Origin: Acholoe squamosa
Taxonomy: Eukaryota > Annelida > Polychaeta > Phyllodocida > Polynoidae
Assembly (NCBI GenBank): GCA_949317995.1
Contig: OX439043.1
Coordinates: 44,583,560 to 44,647,559 of the forward strand
Direction of reading: 5' to 3'
Length of the DNA stretch: 64,000 nucleotides
Part shown: positions 24,408 through 35,912 of the stretch, piece after piece
How positions within the stretch are numbered: position 1 is the stretch's first letter
Layout of the letters: every line of letters begins with the position of its first letter
The notes under the pieces: model-generated
Told to the model about the DNA's origin: nothing
Databases searched by the model: none
The model's input: the letters and a program-made list of their open reading frames with translations, nothing else
Program-made: the position numbers and the translations under genes

Positions 24408-26119
24408 AAGGGCCCTCCCTGCGGGATTTTTAGTACTGGGTTTAGCCACTGGGGGAGCTACAAAGGCTAAAAATATGAACAGTAGGCCAAAAATTGCATT
24501 TAGGTACTTTTTTACACAGAAAAAGATGGTTTTGTCAAAAACGTTCTATTTTTGGGCATTTCCTATCCATTTGGAATGTAAATGGAATGTTTTGAATCCA
24601 AAACAAGGCCAAAATATGGGTTCTCAGAAAAATGTGTTGCCATGGCAACCAAAATTATATTCCTAATATAAACAAAAATAATGTAACTTGATAGAATGAT
24701 TGATGGGGATTCGTGAGCTGAAAAAAACATATAGATATCATTTATAGATCAAAAGATATGCCCAAATGAATGAAAAGGTTTTGTCATTTTTGTGATTGAT
24801 TATTCAAACCATTATGGTAATTAGATGCCTGGTTTAATCAAAACAATGAATGATAGAGCTTATTGGCTGCATTGATACGGTTGTGTCATTCCATTTTCAA
24901 GAAGCAATATCTCCAAGACCAGAAGGGCTATCTGCAAGTGTTATACCTCATTTTAAAGCTGATAACTTAAAATTTAAATGTCACATTTTGCCTTGGAGGT
25001 CCCTTTTCCCTCATCTGTCCACATTTCATGTTAAAGCTGAAATAAAGGCTGGTATAGCTTTTTCTGATATGTATAGATACATATCAGACCTCAGAGAATC
25101 ACTTTGTGGTAGCAAACAAATGGGTGCAGACCTATACCGTTCCCTCTATGATTTTAGAGATGCATGGATAGACAGGCACTGATGCTCTCCTTCCAGCTCT
25201 ATACCCCTTCAGTAGGAATAAAGGCTACAACTGTGTACACTTTGCCTTGGTTCTCCACTGAAGGGGTATAGTGCTGGAGGGACAGCATCAGTGGCTGCAT
25301 GACCATGGGCTATAAAGCGACTATCGGGACACGGAGCGCGCGAAAGTAGGTGCCCATCTGTCGGCTCAAATGAACATGCAATCACCTTGACCAGCCAAAG
25401 CGGTGCTGAACTCTCGTCGTGCTGCTAGTTCCTGAAATTGAGAGGTTGGTTAATTTCTAACGGCTCATGTCTGCATACCCATGACCTCCAGATTGGTTGC
25501 TATATGTGACCAGACAAGCAAAAACACCCTCTGCAGGGAAATTCATTATTAAAGTTCATCTCAAGATCTTTAAAATGAGACATCATTGGCTTAAATATTC
25601 CTGGTAGTTATGTCAGAACCCCTCTTTGAATATAGGTCTTTATCCATATCTGAAATCGACGATCAAGCTCTAAATACATTATGAACCATAATATTGTCTA
25701 AAAACACAATAAATCAGCCTTTTTCATAAAAAAATACATAACAATACGGTGATTATAATCATAGATTTTGATCTAGAAGGAATTTTCCATTTCTGTTTTC
25801 AGTTTTGGGTTTTTGGTGAGTATCCCCAAAAATTGACATAAATATCTGCAAATTTAGACCATTGGAATGGTTGCCATGGCAACCAGGAACAGGCATATAG
25901 GTCGATTTCTCTTGAAAAATGTTCATTTTACCATTCACATTTAGGCCATTTCTACTGAAAATGCATCATTTTAAATGACATCATCAAATTCTGCATAAAA
26001 ATTAGCTTAATGTATTTTTATAATAATTTTAGAGTTATTTTGCCCCCTCCAATGCCCCCTGGTGGCCAAATAGGGAATTAAAAATCCCCCGCGGAGGGGT
26101 GTTCTCCCTTGATGGGTCA
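24408..26119. mobile_element. Possible 1.7-kb palindromic element
   Basis: The ends are imperfect inverted complements: AGGG, CCCTCC, GCGGG, ATTTTTA on the left match the complement of AATCCCCCGCGGAGGGG, then TTCTCCCT on the right. A GTTGCCATGGCAAC palindrome sits about 235 bp in from each end. Similarity between the arms is weak elsewhere. A 117-bp hairpin lies near the centre. A 110-codon plus-strand frame at 24850-25182 has no recognised domain. Confidence 0.4.
25177..25293. mobile_element. 117-bp hairpin element
   Basis: Arms CACTGATGCTCTCCTTCCAG / CTATACCCCTTCAGT and the complement of ACTGAAGGGGTATAG / CTGGAGGGACAGCATCAGTG are nearly perfect inverted repeats of about 38 bp around a loop of about 40 bases. 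Likely a MITE, nested at the centre of the larger palindrome. Confidence 0.75.
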
Positions 26120-27856
26120 CATATACTGTCTATATATATATATGTCCCTCACTAGCTGATATCCAACATCTGTATATACCATTTTGTATAATGTTCTCCA
26201 ATACATAACACCTGGAAATAATTTTTAAGGGCATGAGATAGTAGGGTTGGGCATCATGGCTTTTCTATGAAACATGGAGAATCTGAATATCAATGTTGCC
26301 CAGCTTGACCTTTTGCTTTTCTATGTTTAAACTTCAAAAAGTTACAAAACTGCCAAAAATCAAAAGAAAATATTTCAATATCTGAGTACCCAAACTCTTG
26401 CATACATGTTACCTGGTATCCCATGAATAAGCACAAAAAGAATAGTGACCCTAACATTAAGGTCAGGATCAGAGGTAGAAGGGAAATACTGGAACATATG
26501 CTGTAAATGACTCACTAATTGTTATCTATTTTCAAGCTTTTTTTTCTCTCTACCAACAATGTGTCTAAGGTACTTATAAGTACTTTAAATATTTACCACA
26601 GACCCCTATTAAGGGTATTGTTACATTGCTCTGTAGATAACGTGAGAATCACAGAGAGATATGGAGGGGTAGGGAGTGAGATCAGGGGTTATTTTAGTAG
26701 AGGTGCAGTAGTAAACAAAAGTACCTCCCCTATGAACTTTGTGATTATGGTAGTGTCTCAGGTGGAACCTATAGATTAAAGAGCTAGGAAAGAGATAGGA
26801 AAGCACTCCTTTTTTCACTTTTAGATTCTGACGTATTTTTAGGCTTATTATGTAAATTACACTTATTATACCTTCATGAGGCTTTCACTTCTAAATGATT
26901 GGGGGGAATCATGAATCTAACAGCACCTATCCCCACTAAAGTTACTGGGAATCTTGTGGTGTTATTCATTTTGTGGTATAAGCAACAGTTGCCTAGCAAG
27001 AGGCTAATTCAATGATTTACCCAAACCAAAGGTGCCAATTACCGTAGCAAGCAAAACATAGGTTATTAAAACATTGGATTTTGGATTGTCCTGAATTGAG
27101 GCACCACGAAATTTACATTAATCAGTATCATGAGCTTGCTCAACAACAGAGATATTCTGCTTAGCAACAGAAATATTCCATAGCAACTGGCACCCAATGT
27201 TTTGCTTTTCCACTACAGGTGTTTCTCATCCAATTAGCACTATTGCCAATTGCTGCAGGATGCAAATCCTGTTTTCTATATCAAAGAATTCAAGAATTTG
27301 CAGCAAAGTTTGAGGATGATACATGTACTATCGCTAACAATGTAAGAATGCCAATGATACCAATGTGGAGCCATTGCAATGAATTTAAATGTTAATGAAT
27401 TACTTTTGAATTTTAACATTCTGGGTATTTTTGGAACCCTAATGTGGCGGGTTGCTAAAGAGTGTGATTTGTTTAAACTCCTAGGAGTTACCCTCATTAG
27501 AAATGCCCTGTGATACTCTTTTCATAACTATGTTGATTTAGAGACAAAGAAGCTTCTAGGATATGAGCAGCACATTTGAATTTTGCATAATCAACAAAAC
27601 ATAATATTACCACCCAATACTTAAGAGAGGTGCTTATTTAAATACTGTTTTAATACATTTGAAAGATTGTATAAGGTTACCAATGACCAAGGATGGAAAG
27701 TTCAAAAATGTGTGACAGGAATATCTTGCAGCGCCTTCTCACATTATATGATGCTGGTCATGAGGTAGACATGGTAGACACAATTGAATGTCAGCTATTA
27801 TTGCTGTTTCTCTGTCATTGGTATTGCTCAATGATGTTGTTCACCCTTGAAACAAG
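26120..27856. other. No feature recognised
   Basis: AT-rich intron sequence. X-box-like half sites (TTGCCTAGCAA at about 26989) but no supported gene. Confidence 0.35.
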
Positions 27857-28081
27857 TTAGCCTTGACAGATATTCTTTTCAAAGGTGTAGATAGCACAAA
27901 TAGGATCAACGGCATGGATTTCTGTATCATCATTGATGTAAAAGCAGTTGTTAGAACAATGGGTAAAGAAACAGCTGTCAAAACATCTGTGATGTGCTGA
28001 TGTATTTGTGAAGACATTGATTGACATTGGCAATAATTTCAGAATTTCACAGGGGAGACCGGGGACTTTACTGACTGTCAC
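27857..28081 (-). CDS. Cys-rich ORF, uncertain coding exon
   Basis: A 74-codon minus-strand frame with seven to eight cysteines (RCFDSCFFTHCSNNCF, then DPICAIYTFEKNICQG) ending in TAA. A possible acceptor (GTGACAG) precedes it near 28078. The spacing looks like an extracellular Cys-rich fragment, but no family was recognised and no downstream donor is needed if it is terminal. It could equally be a decayed transposon frame or chance. Confidence 0.18.
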   Translation of the reverse strand: MTVSKVPGLPCEILKLLPMSINVFTNTSAHHRCFDSCFFTHCSNNCFYINDDTEIHAVDPICAIYTFEKNICQG

Positions 28082-28451
28082 ACCCTGTCTATACTACTAG
28101 AGGGGACTACACTGAGATTGTGGTAGAGACTACTTTTCCGCCCGTGATTGCACAGATACAGATGTATTTCTTCTTCTGTTCAGAGAATGGTTTATACCAT
28201 GTGTTCAATCATACAGATGATGTATGGAAATGTTTTTTTTGGTCTTAGTCATATTGGACACGTTTCGGTCACCACTACATGTATGAACTACAATTATCCT
28301 CTAGTGGAGAAATGCCTTTAGAGTAAAAGGCAAAGGTACCTTGGTGGGTACCCCTTATACTCTATGTTTATGAAACATAGCGCACCTGTACCGGTGTGTT
28401 GTTGATGTGTTACCAAAAAGACAGTATTGATTCTTACTGAGAGGGAATTTG

Positions 28452-28734
28452 TCATCCAGCCTTTTTCATAGTGGGCTCAGTTGTCATCCTCTGGGCCGAG
28501 GAATTGTTATTATGAATTTTCTCCACGATTGAGAAATACTCTCTCGACGAAGCATTTACATAATGATCGCTCAAGGAAGTAATAAAGGTCTTCAACATAG
28601 AAATCACCAAGCCTGTGCTGCTAATAAAGTTTAGAGTAGATTTTATCATCCTCAGCAATGCTTTCTTCTTAGATAAATCTTTTAGGTGAGAGTAGCCTAA
28701 TATGTCCAGCAACAGACAGAGCAATTTGCGCTTG
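28452..28734 (-). CDS. Helical ORF, uncertain coding exon
   Basis: About 94 minus-strand codons open from a possible acceptor TTCTTCTAAG to a TGA. The peptide is amphipathic and helix-prone (KKKALLRMIKSTLNFISS, later DHYVNASSREYFSIVEKI). No ATG at the start, no poly-A signal nearby and no recognised domain. Lies 370 bp upstream of the Cys-rich frame on the same strand. Confidence 0.2.
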
Positions 28735-30663
28735 CTTAGAAGAACATGGGCATCATTTTAACGTGGCCGTGATTTGTGTTGGGGATGGCATATATTTAGC
28801 CTGCCACGCGGCAGTCTAATGAATTGAACCACTTTAAGCAGTAAACAGTGGAGCTACAAGCACGCCATCCCTAGATATCATCAGGGTGAGACTGTATGCC
28901 ATAGAGTAGGAGATGTGAACAGTCACCTGGTCCTGATTAACATCCTGATAAAGCTCTAGATTATTCACCATCAGTTGGTAACCTATGAGATGGATTATGA
29001 TCTAGTCACCACTTTGTTCACAGTTTTAAGAGCTCCAATTAAAAGAAAGTCATTTAAAAACGTTCAAAAGTAAACATATCAAGACGTCCGCGTGCACCAA
29101 TTTAGGTAGCTGTGCAAATACTTAGGTCTAGATTGTGGAGTCATCCGCCAAACTTGTGAAGCAATTGCTGTGAAATCATGTGTTTCCTCTGGGTTACCAT
29201 AGAAAAACATGCAGTGAAGAAACTCCTCAGCTCCTGACCCCATTGACACTGTTCTCTACGGGCAGGAGCATCGATCCCTCACCCTTGGTTTCCTTTTCAA
29301 TTTCCCTTCCTAATTGTGAGTTTGCCTTACCAGGTAGAAGCAATGAACTCTGGCAAGTTGCTATGACTAGGGGAGACTGTGGGAGCGTCTGAGATGCAGA
29401 CAGCCCAACTTCCTCTGGCACTGCTAGTTAAATATTCATGAGGCAGTCTGAAAATGCTGCAGACCTAACTCAGCACTGATTTACAGCAACATGCCTACTT
29501 CAACAACACAAAAAGTTTGGATGGTCTAGTCGATTACACAAGGGAGCAGGTACCTAACTACATAGACAACTAGCCAGCAACTTGATGGCAGTGATTGGTT
29601 AAATCACAGACACCCCTCTACATACTAAATATTATAGCCATGACAACAAAATAGAATGTTTTGGTTACTATGGTAACCAAACTGTGTCAAACATATCATT
29701 TCTTAACTGGATGTCTAATTCAAGAGCATCAATTGAGAAAATATGATGTGATGCCTATAAAAAAAAGATCAAGATAACACATTGTCTTTATCAATGGAAC
29801 AATACATTTGTTAAATAAATGAAAAATCATCAAAGTACTGGGTATGAATGGGATACTGGATAGTGTTCCACTCTGTTTTGCGATCTATGTGAAGGGTGGC
29901 TGATAGACCTGTATGGTAGACTATACAATATAATGTGGTAGATGGACCTGAAATGGTCAGTATTTGAAACCTATGAGGTTCGGGGCCTAAGTGTTTGAGG
30001 ACTGTTTTTGGTATAATGTATTTGGTTTTGTGTGTTTTTGATTTATTTTACATGCTGCCCTCAGTTATCACCCTGCTCTTTCCCGACAGACACTACGATC
30101 AGTTTCTTATAAATGTTGAATCCACTACACAACATAACCATAGGAAAGAATCCCCATCCAAATGCAAAATGCTGTCTCCGAAACCGAATGGCATTTTAAA
30201 AGCACCCTCTTACTAAGAGTGCTCAAGACCTATAATTCAATAGTAACCTAAAGCTAATTTATCAGAGTCATGTTTGTAGCATAAGGTCTTCTTTTTGGTT
30301 TATTGTGTAGTATAAAGGTGTTGATCACTTAATGATATATGGTCCTATGTGTGTATTTGTGGTACAAAATGCATAAGGGCATTTGTGGTAAAAGGGCACT
30401 TGTGGTGTTAGAGCAGTTGTGGTATAACTGAATTTATGCCTCTTTGAGGCCTAGGGTTTGTTTGTGGTATAAGGGCCCCACACGATGTGAGCGACAAACG
30501 TACCTAGCTGTTTGTAGCCCAAGAGCATGTTCGTAGCTTCAAGCCCCCCAAATGTCACATCTAAGTTATGGAACGGTTATGAATACCTCAAGATGGCATG
30601 AGCTGACAAGGCATTCTACCATAAGATGGGGGTTCAGATAGAATCTTGTATCAGCTCTACTTC
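28735..30663. other. No firmly supported feature
   Basis: Contains one exon-like minus-strand segment near 29325-29412 (donor CTG/GTAAGG). Its phase does not match its neighbours, so it is not called. Otherwise unique-looking intron sequence. Confidence 0.35.
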
Positions 30664-30996
30664 TATATGAAAAGAGGTAATCAATACCTTTATTTTGAGG
30701 TATAACATGACCAGTTCATCTAATAAATAAGGATTTTAGAGTAAAAACATGAAAATTGATGCCCAATTGACGGCCATCATGGATTTTGGGGGGTTCGGAT
30801 GCAAATTCATTCTGGCTTCCCATCTAAATTGAAAGAGGGATTTAATACCATTATTTTGAGATATTGCATTACCGATTATCTTGAGTAATAAGGATTTTAA
30901 ATAAATTGATTGAAAATATATGCCCAATTGGTGGCCATCTTGGACTTTGGGGGGTTTGGGTGAAAATTCGTGTTGGCTCCCCATCTATATTGTAAG
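30664..30996. repeat. Two tandem units of about 166 bp
   Basis: Two diverged head-to-tail copies share TTATTTTGAG, TAATAAGGATTTTA, TGCCCAATTG, GGCCATC and CTTTGGGGGGTT blocks. The ATGCCCAATTG...GGCCATC...GATTTTGGGGGG pattern recalls the GGTGGCCATTTTT motif at 35.1 kb, but the units are not the same repeat. Confidence 0.75.
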
Positions 30997-31672
30997 AGGG
31001 GGTAAAAAATGAACCCATATGCCGAATTTCAGAGTTTTGTCCAGCAGGTTCCCCTGGAATCCTTAACAGCCCCCACGAATTCGTCTATAATAGAGGCAAT
31101 CACAGAAAGTGATAAAAAGGTTGCCTTTTTCACTGTGCAAAGATATGCTGATCGTGATCTGGCATGTCATGCGTATTGATGCTTGAAATCTCAGACAATA
31201 AACTTTTGAGCCTCTGAATCTTTGATTATGTTCCACGTTGTCTGAGATTTGTTTTGGCAGTGCACATTATATAGAAAGCATCCAACCCATAATACCTTAA
31301 TTACCCCGGCCGTTATTCCTTCGTTCTGACTTAATCTTTTAGACGGTCCTGTTTCAGTGAACAGTTGAAGGCACAGCCCTTCAGGGTTTTTGGGGTTGGT
31401 GAATAGGTGAGGGGGCACCTAAGTAATCTGCCTTTTCTTGGGCATAGAGCTTGTTTTGGCGTTGCTAGAGAGCACCAGAGGATAACCTTACTAATTGTGG
31501 TGTAACGCAGTGAATCTCAGATGACTTAAAGAAAAACACAACCCTATTTTCATGAAAGGCTTTTTTGATGGCCTTTGCATCAAATAAAAAGATTCTGATA
31601 TGGTTATTAAAATATGTGAGGCTATAAAGGAATACATGCAATAATCATATCATAAGGGTTGACATTTCCTAC
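30997..31672. other. No feature recognised
   Basis: Intron sequence without supported features. Confidence 0.35.
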
Positions 31673-32030
31673 AGGCTATAATTAGGCTTCCAGACAGCGT
31701 CAGATGCTATCTTGGGGGCTACTGACAATGCCTATAGGCTATAATTTGGCTACCAGTGTCTGAGGGTATCGTGGGGGCTGCTGGCAATGCCTAGAGGCTA
31801 CAGTTTGGCTACCAGTGTCTAAGGGTATCTTGGGGGCTGCTGGCAATGCCTAGAGGCTACAGTTTGGCTACCAGTGTCTAAGGGTATCTTGGGGGCTGCT
31901 GGCAATGCCTAGAGGCTACAGTTTGGCTACCAGTGTCTGAGGGTATCGTGGGGGCTGCTGACAGTGCCTAGAGGTTATAATTTGGCTACCGGTGTCTGAG
32001 GGTATCTTGGGGGCTGCTGACAGTGCCTAC
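31673..32030. repeat. 59-bp minisatellite, about 6 copies
   Basis: The unit contains TTGGCTACCAGTGTCTAAGG and GGGGGCTGCTGGCAATGCCT. The central copies (31801, 31860, 31919) are offset by exactly 59 bp and nearly identical; outer copies are more diverged. Confidence 0.93.
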
Positions 32031-32725
32031 ATGCATTAATTAGGAACAGCCTGTGAAGCCCATAGGGGGTCTCGTATATGGTTGGGTAAAGTGCTCTAGT
32101 CAAATATTTCAGTTTATCCTAAATATCCATGTCTCTCTAATTTCCCTAAGATACATAGCATGTGTCGGAATACCTATTTTCCCCAACTGATAAAACTTTG
32201 AAATTTGGCTGTTCCATCAATATACACCCAAACAAACAGGACATCCTGCTGGGCAATAAAAAGTTAGCATCTCTGTGTGGAGGCAGTGTAAGACCTGCTG
32301 GGAGGGCACAGCAGGACTCCAGGTTGATATTATTTTATCTTTGACTATACCAAAAGTCTCATATTCAGGCTTATCTAGCGAATTCAAGGTCAAATAAGTG
32401 ACCTTGACCTTTATCAAGGCCATGTACTTTTACCTATATTAATTTGGACTCCCTTGCAAAACTTCTGTGCTAAAATTCTTTCATGTATTTTGGTTCCTGG
32501 CTCTAATATGCTAAGAAAGAAACATACAAGGTTACCATGGCAACATGTTATCTAATTCAACTTCAAACCATTTAATAATTCATTTATTTACACAGGAGTT
32601 GAAACATGCACATGGATATTATTTAAGTGATAAACATTTCCTCTGAAAACCTTTGAAAAATAGCATAGTTGCCATGGAAACATCCATTGCATTAATATCA
32701 ACAAAATACACCTCCACATTAGTGA
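32031..32725. other. No feature recognised
   Basis: Intron sequence. Two GTTNCCATGG(C/A)AAC palindromes at about 32531 and 32660 are the only notable motifs. Confidence 0.35.
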
Positions 32726-32912
32726 GTGAGTGAGTAATAGGTGTTTAACGCCATTTCGACAGCTAAGGTCATATTCATGGCGAGAACGTCATTACACAAT
32801 TTCACAGAGGAATGTGCCGGTGCCCGCGCATATGTGCACCACACACATCCGAGGGGATAGGAAAGAGGAGAAATAGACCCTTTTAAGTGGGCTAGGGAAG
32901 CCCGACCTCCAC
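32726..32912. mobile_element. GAGTGAGTGAG / GTTTAACGCC interspersed repeat
   Basis: GTGAGTGAGTGAG, then GTGTTTAACGCC, then GGTCATATTCATGGCG. This order resembles an interspersed repeat I know from mollusc genomes (GAGTGAGTGAG...GTTTTACGCCG...TATTCCAGC). Ends cannot be set by eye. Confidence 0.45.
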
Positions 32913-32934
32913 ATTAAGATAGAGCATAAAAAAA

Positions 32935-33490
32935 AATCATCACAAGCCCTATCTATAGGGTAGGTACATATAAAATTGAGCTAGGTCCATGACAAACATG
33001 TGTTGCTAGGCAAATAAACATTTAGAATGACCACTGCTAGGCAACCATACATGTGAAGGAGAAATGAATGACATCACTGAAATCCCTGGTCCTTATTAGT
33101 GGGGCAGGTACCGGTAAAATTGAGCTATAGGTCTACAATAAACGTGTGTTGCTGGGCAAATAAACATTTAGAATGGCTGTTGCTAGGCAACTATACATGG
33201 TAGGGAGAAATGAATGACATGAGTGAAAAGGTGGGCCCTATTTAGGGGGGTAGGTACCCATACAATTGAGCTAGGTCTACAATTAACATGTGTTGCTAGA
33301 CAAATAAACATTTAGAATGGCCGTTGCTAGGCAACCATACATGGTAGAGAGAAATGAAAGACATCACTGAAATCCCTGGACCTTATTGAGGGGGGGTAGG
33401 TACCTATAAAATTGAGCTAGGTCTACAATTAACATGTGTTGCTATAGGCAAATACACATTTAGAATGGACATTGCTAGGCAACAGCTCTA
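32935..33490. repeat. 145-bp tandem array with paired GTTGCTAGGCAA motifs
   Basis: About four head-to-tail copies (TGTTGCT at 33002, 33147, 33291, 33437). Each has GTAGGTACC, AAATTGAGCTAGGTC, TGTTGCTAGGCAAATAAACA and a second GTTGCTAGGCAAC about 35 bp further on. The palindrome GTTGCTAGGCAAC resembles an RFX-type X-box. Confidence 0.88.
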
Positions 33491-34867
33491 TTTAGAAGGA
33501 AACTAATGGAAAGTGCATGGAAACCAGTAAGCATTGTTTAGAGGGGGTAGGAGTGGTAAGATTCCTTCTATACCCATTAGTTAAGCTGTTATATGGTGGT
33601 ATAATGGGAAAATGTCGGCCATTTGGGATTTTGGCCGTTACCATGGTTACTGATTAGGTTTCAAAGTGGCACCTAAGCTAAAATCAATTCTGAGAACCAA
33701 ATAAACATCTGGACCACATTTGACACTTTTGTCACTCCGGTAACGGTTGACCCCAAAATTAGCGCTAAGGGACCCTACTACTATGGAATATCTTAATGCA
33801 TCATCTTAGAACTAAATGCAACTTGACTGGCGAAAAACATAATGGTCAAAGCTGCTTGTGCCCACTACAACTCACACTAATGGCCGACAGTCACATCACC
33901 AAAGCCAATGCCTGAGCAGTGACAAAAACACTCTTTCTACAGGAACAAAGCACCTGCATAATCTGAAGGCAAAAAAGCACAAGGAGTCTAAACATCAGAG
34001 GGATTATTGGCATTGTCTCAGGGACCTGGAGGACGGGATCAGAATGGTAACGTATGTTCTGCTATAGGGAGGATGGAGATAGGACGTGAGAAAACGACAG
34101 GCATAGTAAAGAAGAGAGGGGAGGGCATGGGCAGAGTTATAGTGTATTTGCTTTATGACATGGGGGGTGAGACAAAGACAGAGACAGTCAGACAGACAAA
34201 CAGAGAAGCACAGAGAGCAGAAAGAAATGCAGCAGAGAGAAGGGGGTGGCTTGGGAGGAAGTAAAGAGTATCGGGAGGGTGTTGCGAAAGGACGGGAATT
34301 CAATTCTGTCAGAGGTGCTATTCCCAGATGGGAACTGACTACCCTCAGGCAATGACTTCTCCCCTGTTTTGCAGTAAGGTAATAGGTTATATAATTGATT
34401 CTTAAGTTTTCAGGAATTGGGGAATGCTTCCCAGTATGACTCACACTAAAAGGATTGATTCTGAGTGTAAGGTGGGAAGTTGGTTCTGAGCAGTAGAACA
34501 ACCACGAACTGGAAGGTGAGTTACAACAGTGAGAATCCGTTTCAGATTCTTTTCGCAATAGCCTCCTGGGTGGTGTAAAGGGGGGGGGGATGACCCGGTT
34601 GGAGGGACAAGTGAGAAGGGCACAGCTTAAAACGTTGTTTAGCTACTTCTGCTGTCCTGCTTATAGAGGGCTAAAGTACATTTACAGTTGAGTAAAAAGG
34701 TCATTGGGTTTAGGATTTTAAACACAACAATGTCTGCAACTGTTGCTTGGGGGAGGGAATGTACAGGTGCTGCCATAGGGCAGTGCTGTTTGGTGAAATG
34801 GTACGCGAAGGGACGGCGAAATTATACAAAGCGAGGATGATGTGGAGAAAGGGCAATGCGGTTGATG
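33491..34867. other. No feature recognised
   Basis: Includes a purine-rich stretch at 34020-34270. The 184-codon minus-strand frame across it is low complexity and not accepted as a gene. Confidence 0.4.
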
Positions 34868-35610
34868 TATATTCATTTTTGAGTAGAATTGTTTTTAGAG
34901 TTGGATAAGTGTATTTCAGGTGTGCTGAATCCAAATCTGCCGTATGTCAGTTGATATTTTCACTTTTTACCCATGAAAATGCAAAATCAAAATGGCTACC
35001 ATTTTCAGCTTAAAAATTGCAGATTTTCGTATAAGTAGCCTGTTGTAGCCTAGTAAAACAGGTGATCTATGAATGAAATTGAATTTGCCATGTCCTCATA
35101 GATGACCTTTGTCTGTATCATTAGAAATTTCAAAATTCATTATGGTGGCCATTTTTCAAGATGAAGTATCTTTCAAAACTTATATATATGTTTCCACACT
35201 TGCAGAAGCTGTTTATCACACTGTAGAGGTCGGCGACATTCTCTACCTTCCACCTACATCTGGATCGGTATGACACAAGGGGGCAGTGTTCACTGACTGA
35301 CCAGCCCCTGGGGGCTGGCGCAACCAGAACGGGGACAGATAGCATACCGCCATAGACTCACAGCCAGAGCTGGCCCCTACAACACGTAGAATACTCTCAG
35401 AGCAATATCATTGTGTAAAAATGTGTATTTAGCACTATAACCGTGTTTGAATTGTATGTCTATAAGTGCCTTTTAATTTGTTTTTCACCTTTCAATGTTC
35501 TAAACAATAGTTGATGTCTGGCTTTAGAATAGTTTGGATGAACAAATCTTCTGTATCTCAAATAGTCTTTAATTTTGAAAATACAAGATGGTGGCCATTT
35601 TTCAAGTCTA
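34868..35610. repeat. Dispersed repeat, copy 1
   Basis: Matches the reverse complement of 40205-40855 over its whole length. Shared blocks include GTATTTCAGGTGTGCTGAAT, CATGTCCTCATAGATGACCT, AATGTGTATTTAGCAC and TGATGTCTGG. It carries an extra insert of about 160 bp at 35222-35383 absent from the other copy. Type of element unknown. Confidence 0.78.
35222..35383. mobile_element. Short insertion inside the dispersed repeat
   Basis: About 160 GC-richer bases sit between TTATCACAC and TAGAATACTCTC. The paralogue at 40.4 kb has these flanks joined directly. The ends TGTAGAGGTC and (complement) TGTAGGGGCC form short imperfect inverted repeats, and CACAC/ACACG flanks may be a target duplication. 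Fits a small MITE. Confidence 0.6.
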
Positions 35611-35912
35611 TTTTACATCTTGTTATTTTCATAGAATTGGATGTACTCATTCAATATCCTTGAACTTGATTTGAATTTGTTTCCAGGTCTGCAGAAACCA
35701 ATTTGCGCACTTAGGTTGCTTTTAAAGCAGTTTTCTGATTGGAAAATAATGATTGTATATTGTAATCATTTTCAATTATAGCATGTAGCTCTTAAGTCTT
35801 TTATGAAATATGTACTGCTCGAAAATGATTGCATCTATTGTCCTGTGGAAAGGTACTACTAAACTATTCTAAATAAAGTCCCAGTTGCACCCTATAGATC
35901 TGATATGAACTC
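35611..35912. other. No feature recognised
   Basis: AT-rich intron sequence. Confidence 0.3.

Noticed and set aside
29325..29412. Minus-strand exon with donor CTG/GTAAGG
   Set aside because: Weak acceptor, and its phase fits neither neighbouring frame.
32935..33490. CRISPR-like array
   Set aside because: Units are whole-length tandem repeats of about 145 bp in a eukaryotic intron, without distinct spacers or cas genes.
34004..34558. 184-codon minus-strand ORF
   Set aside because: Low-complexity translation of a purine-rich tract (Ser/Leu/Cys/Pro runs); no domain or splice sites.
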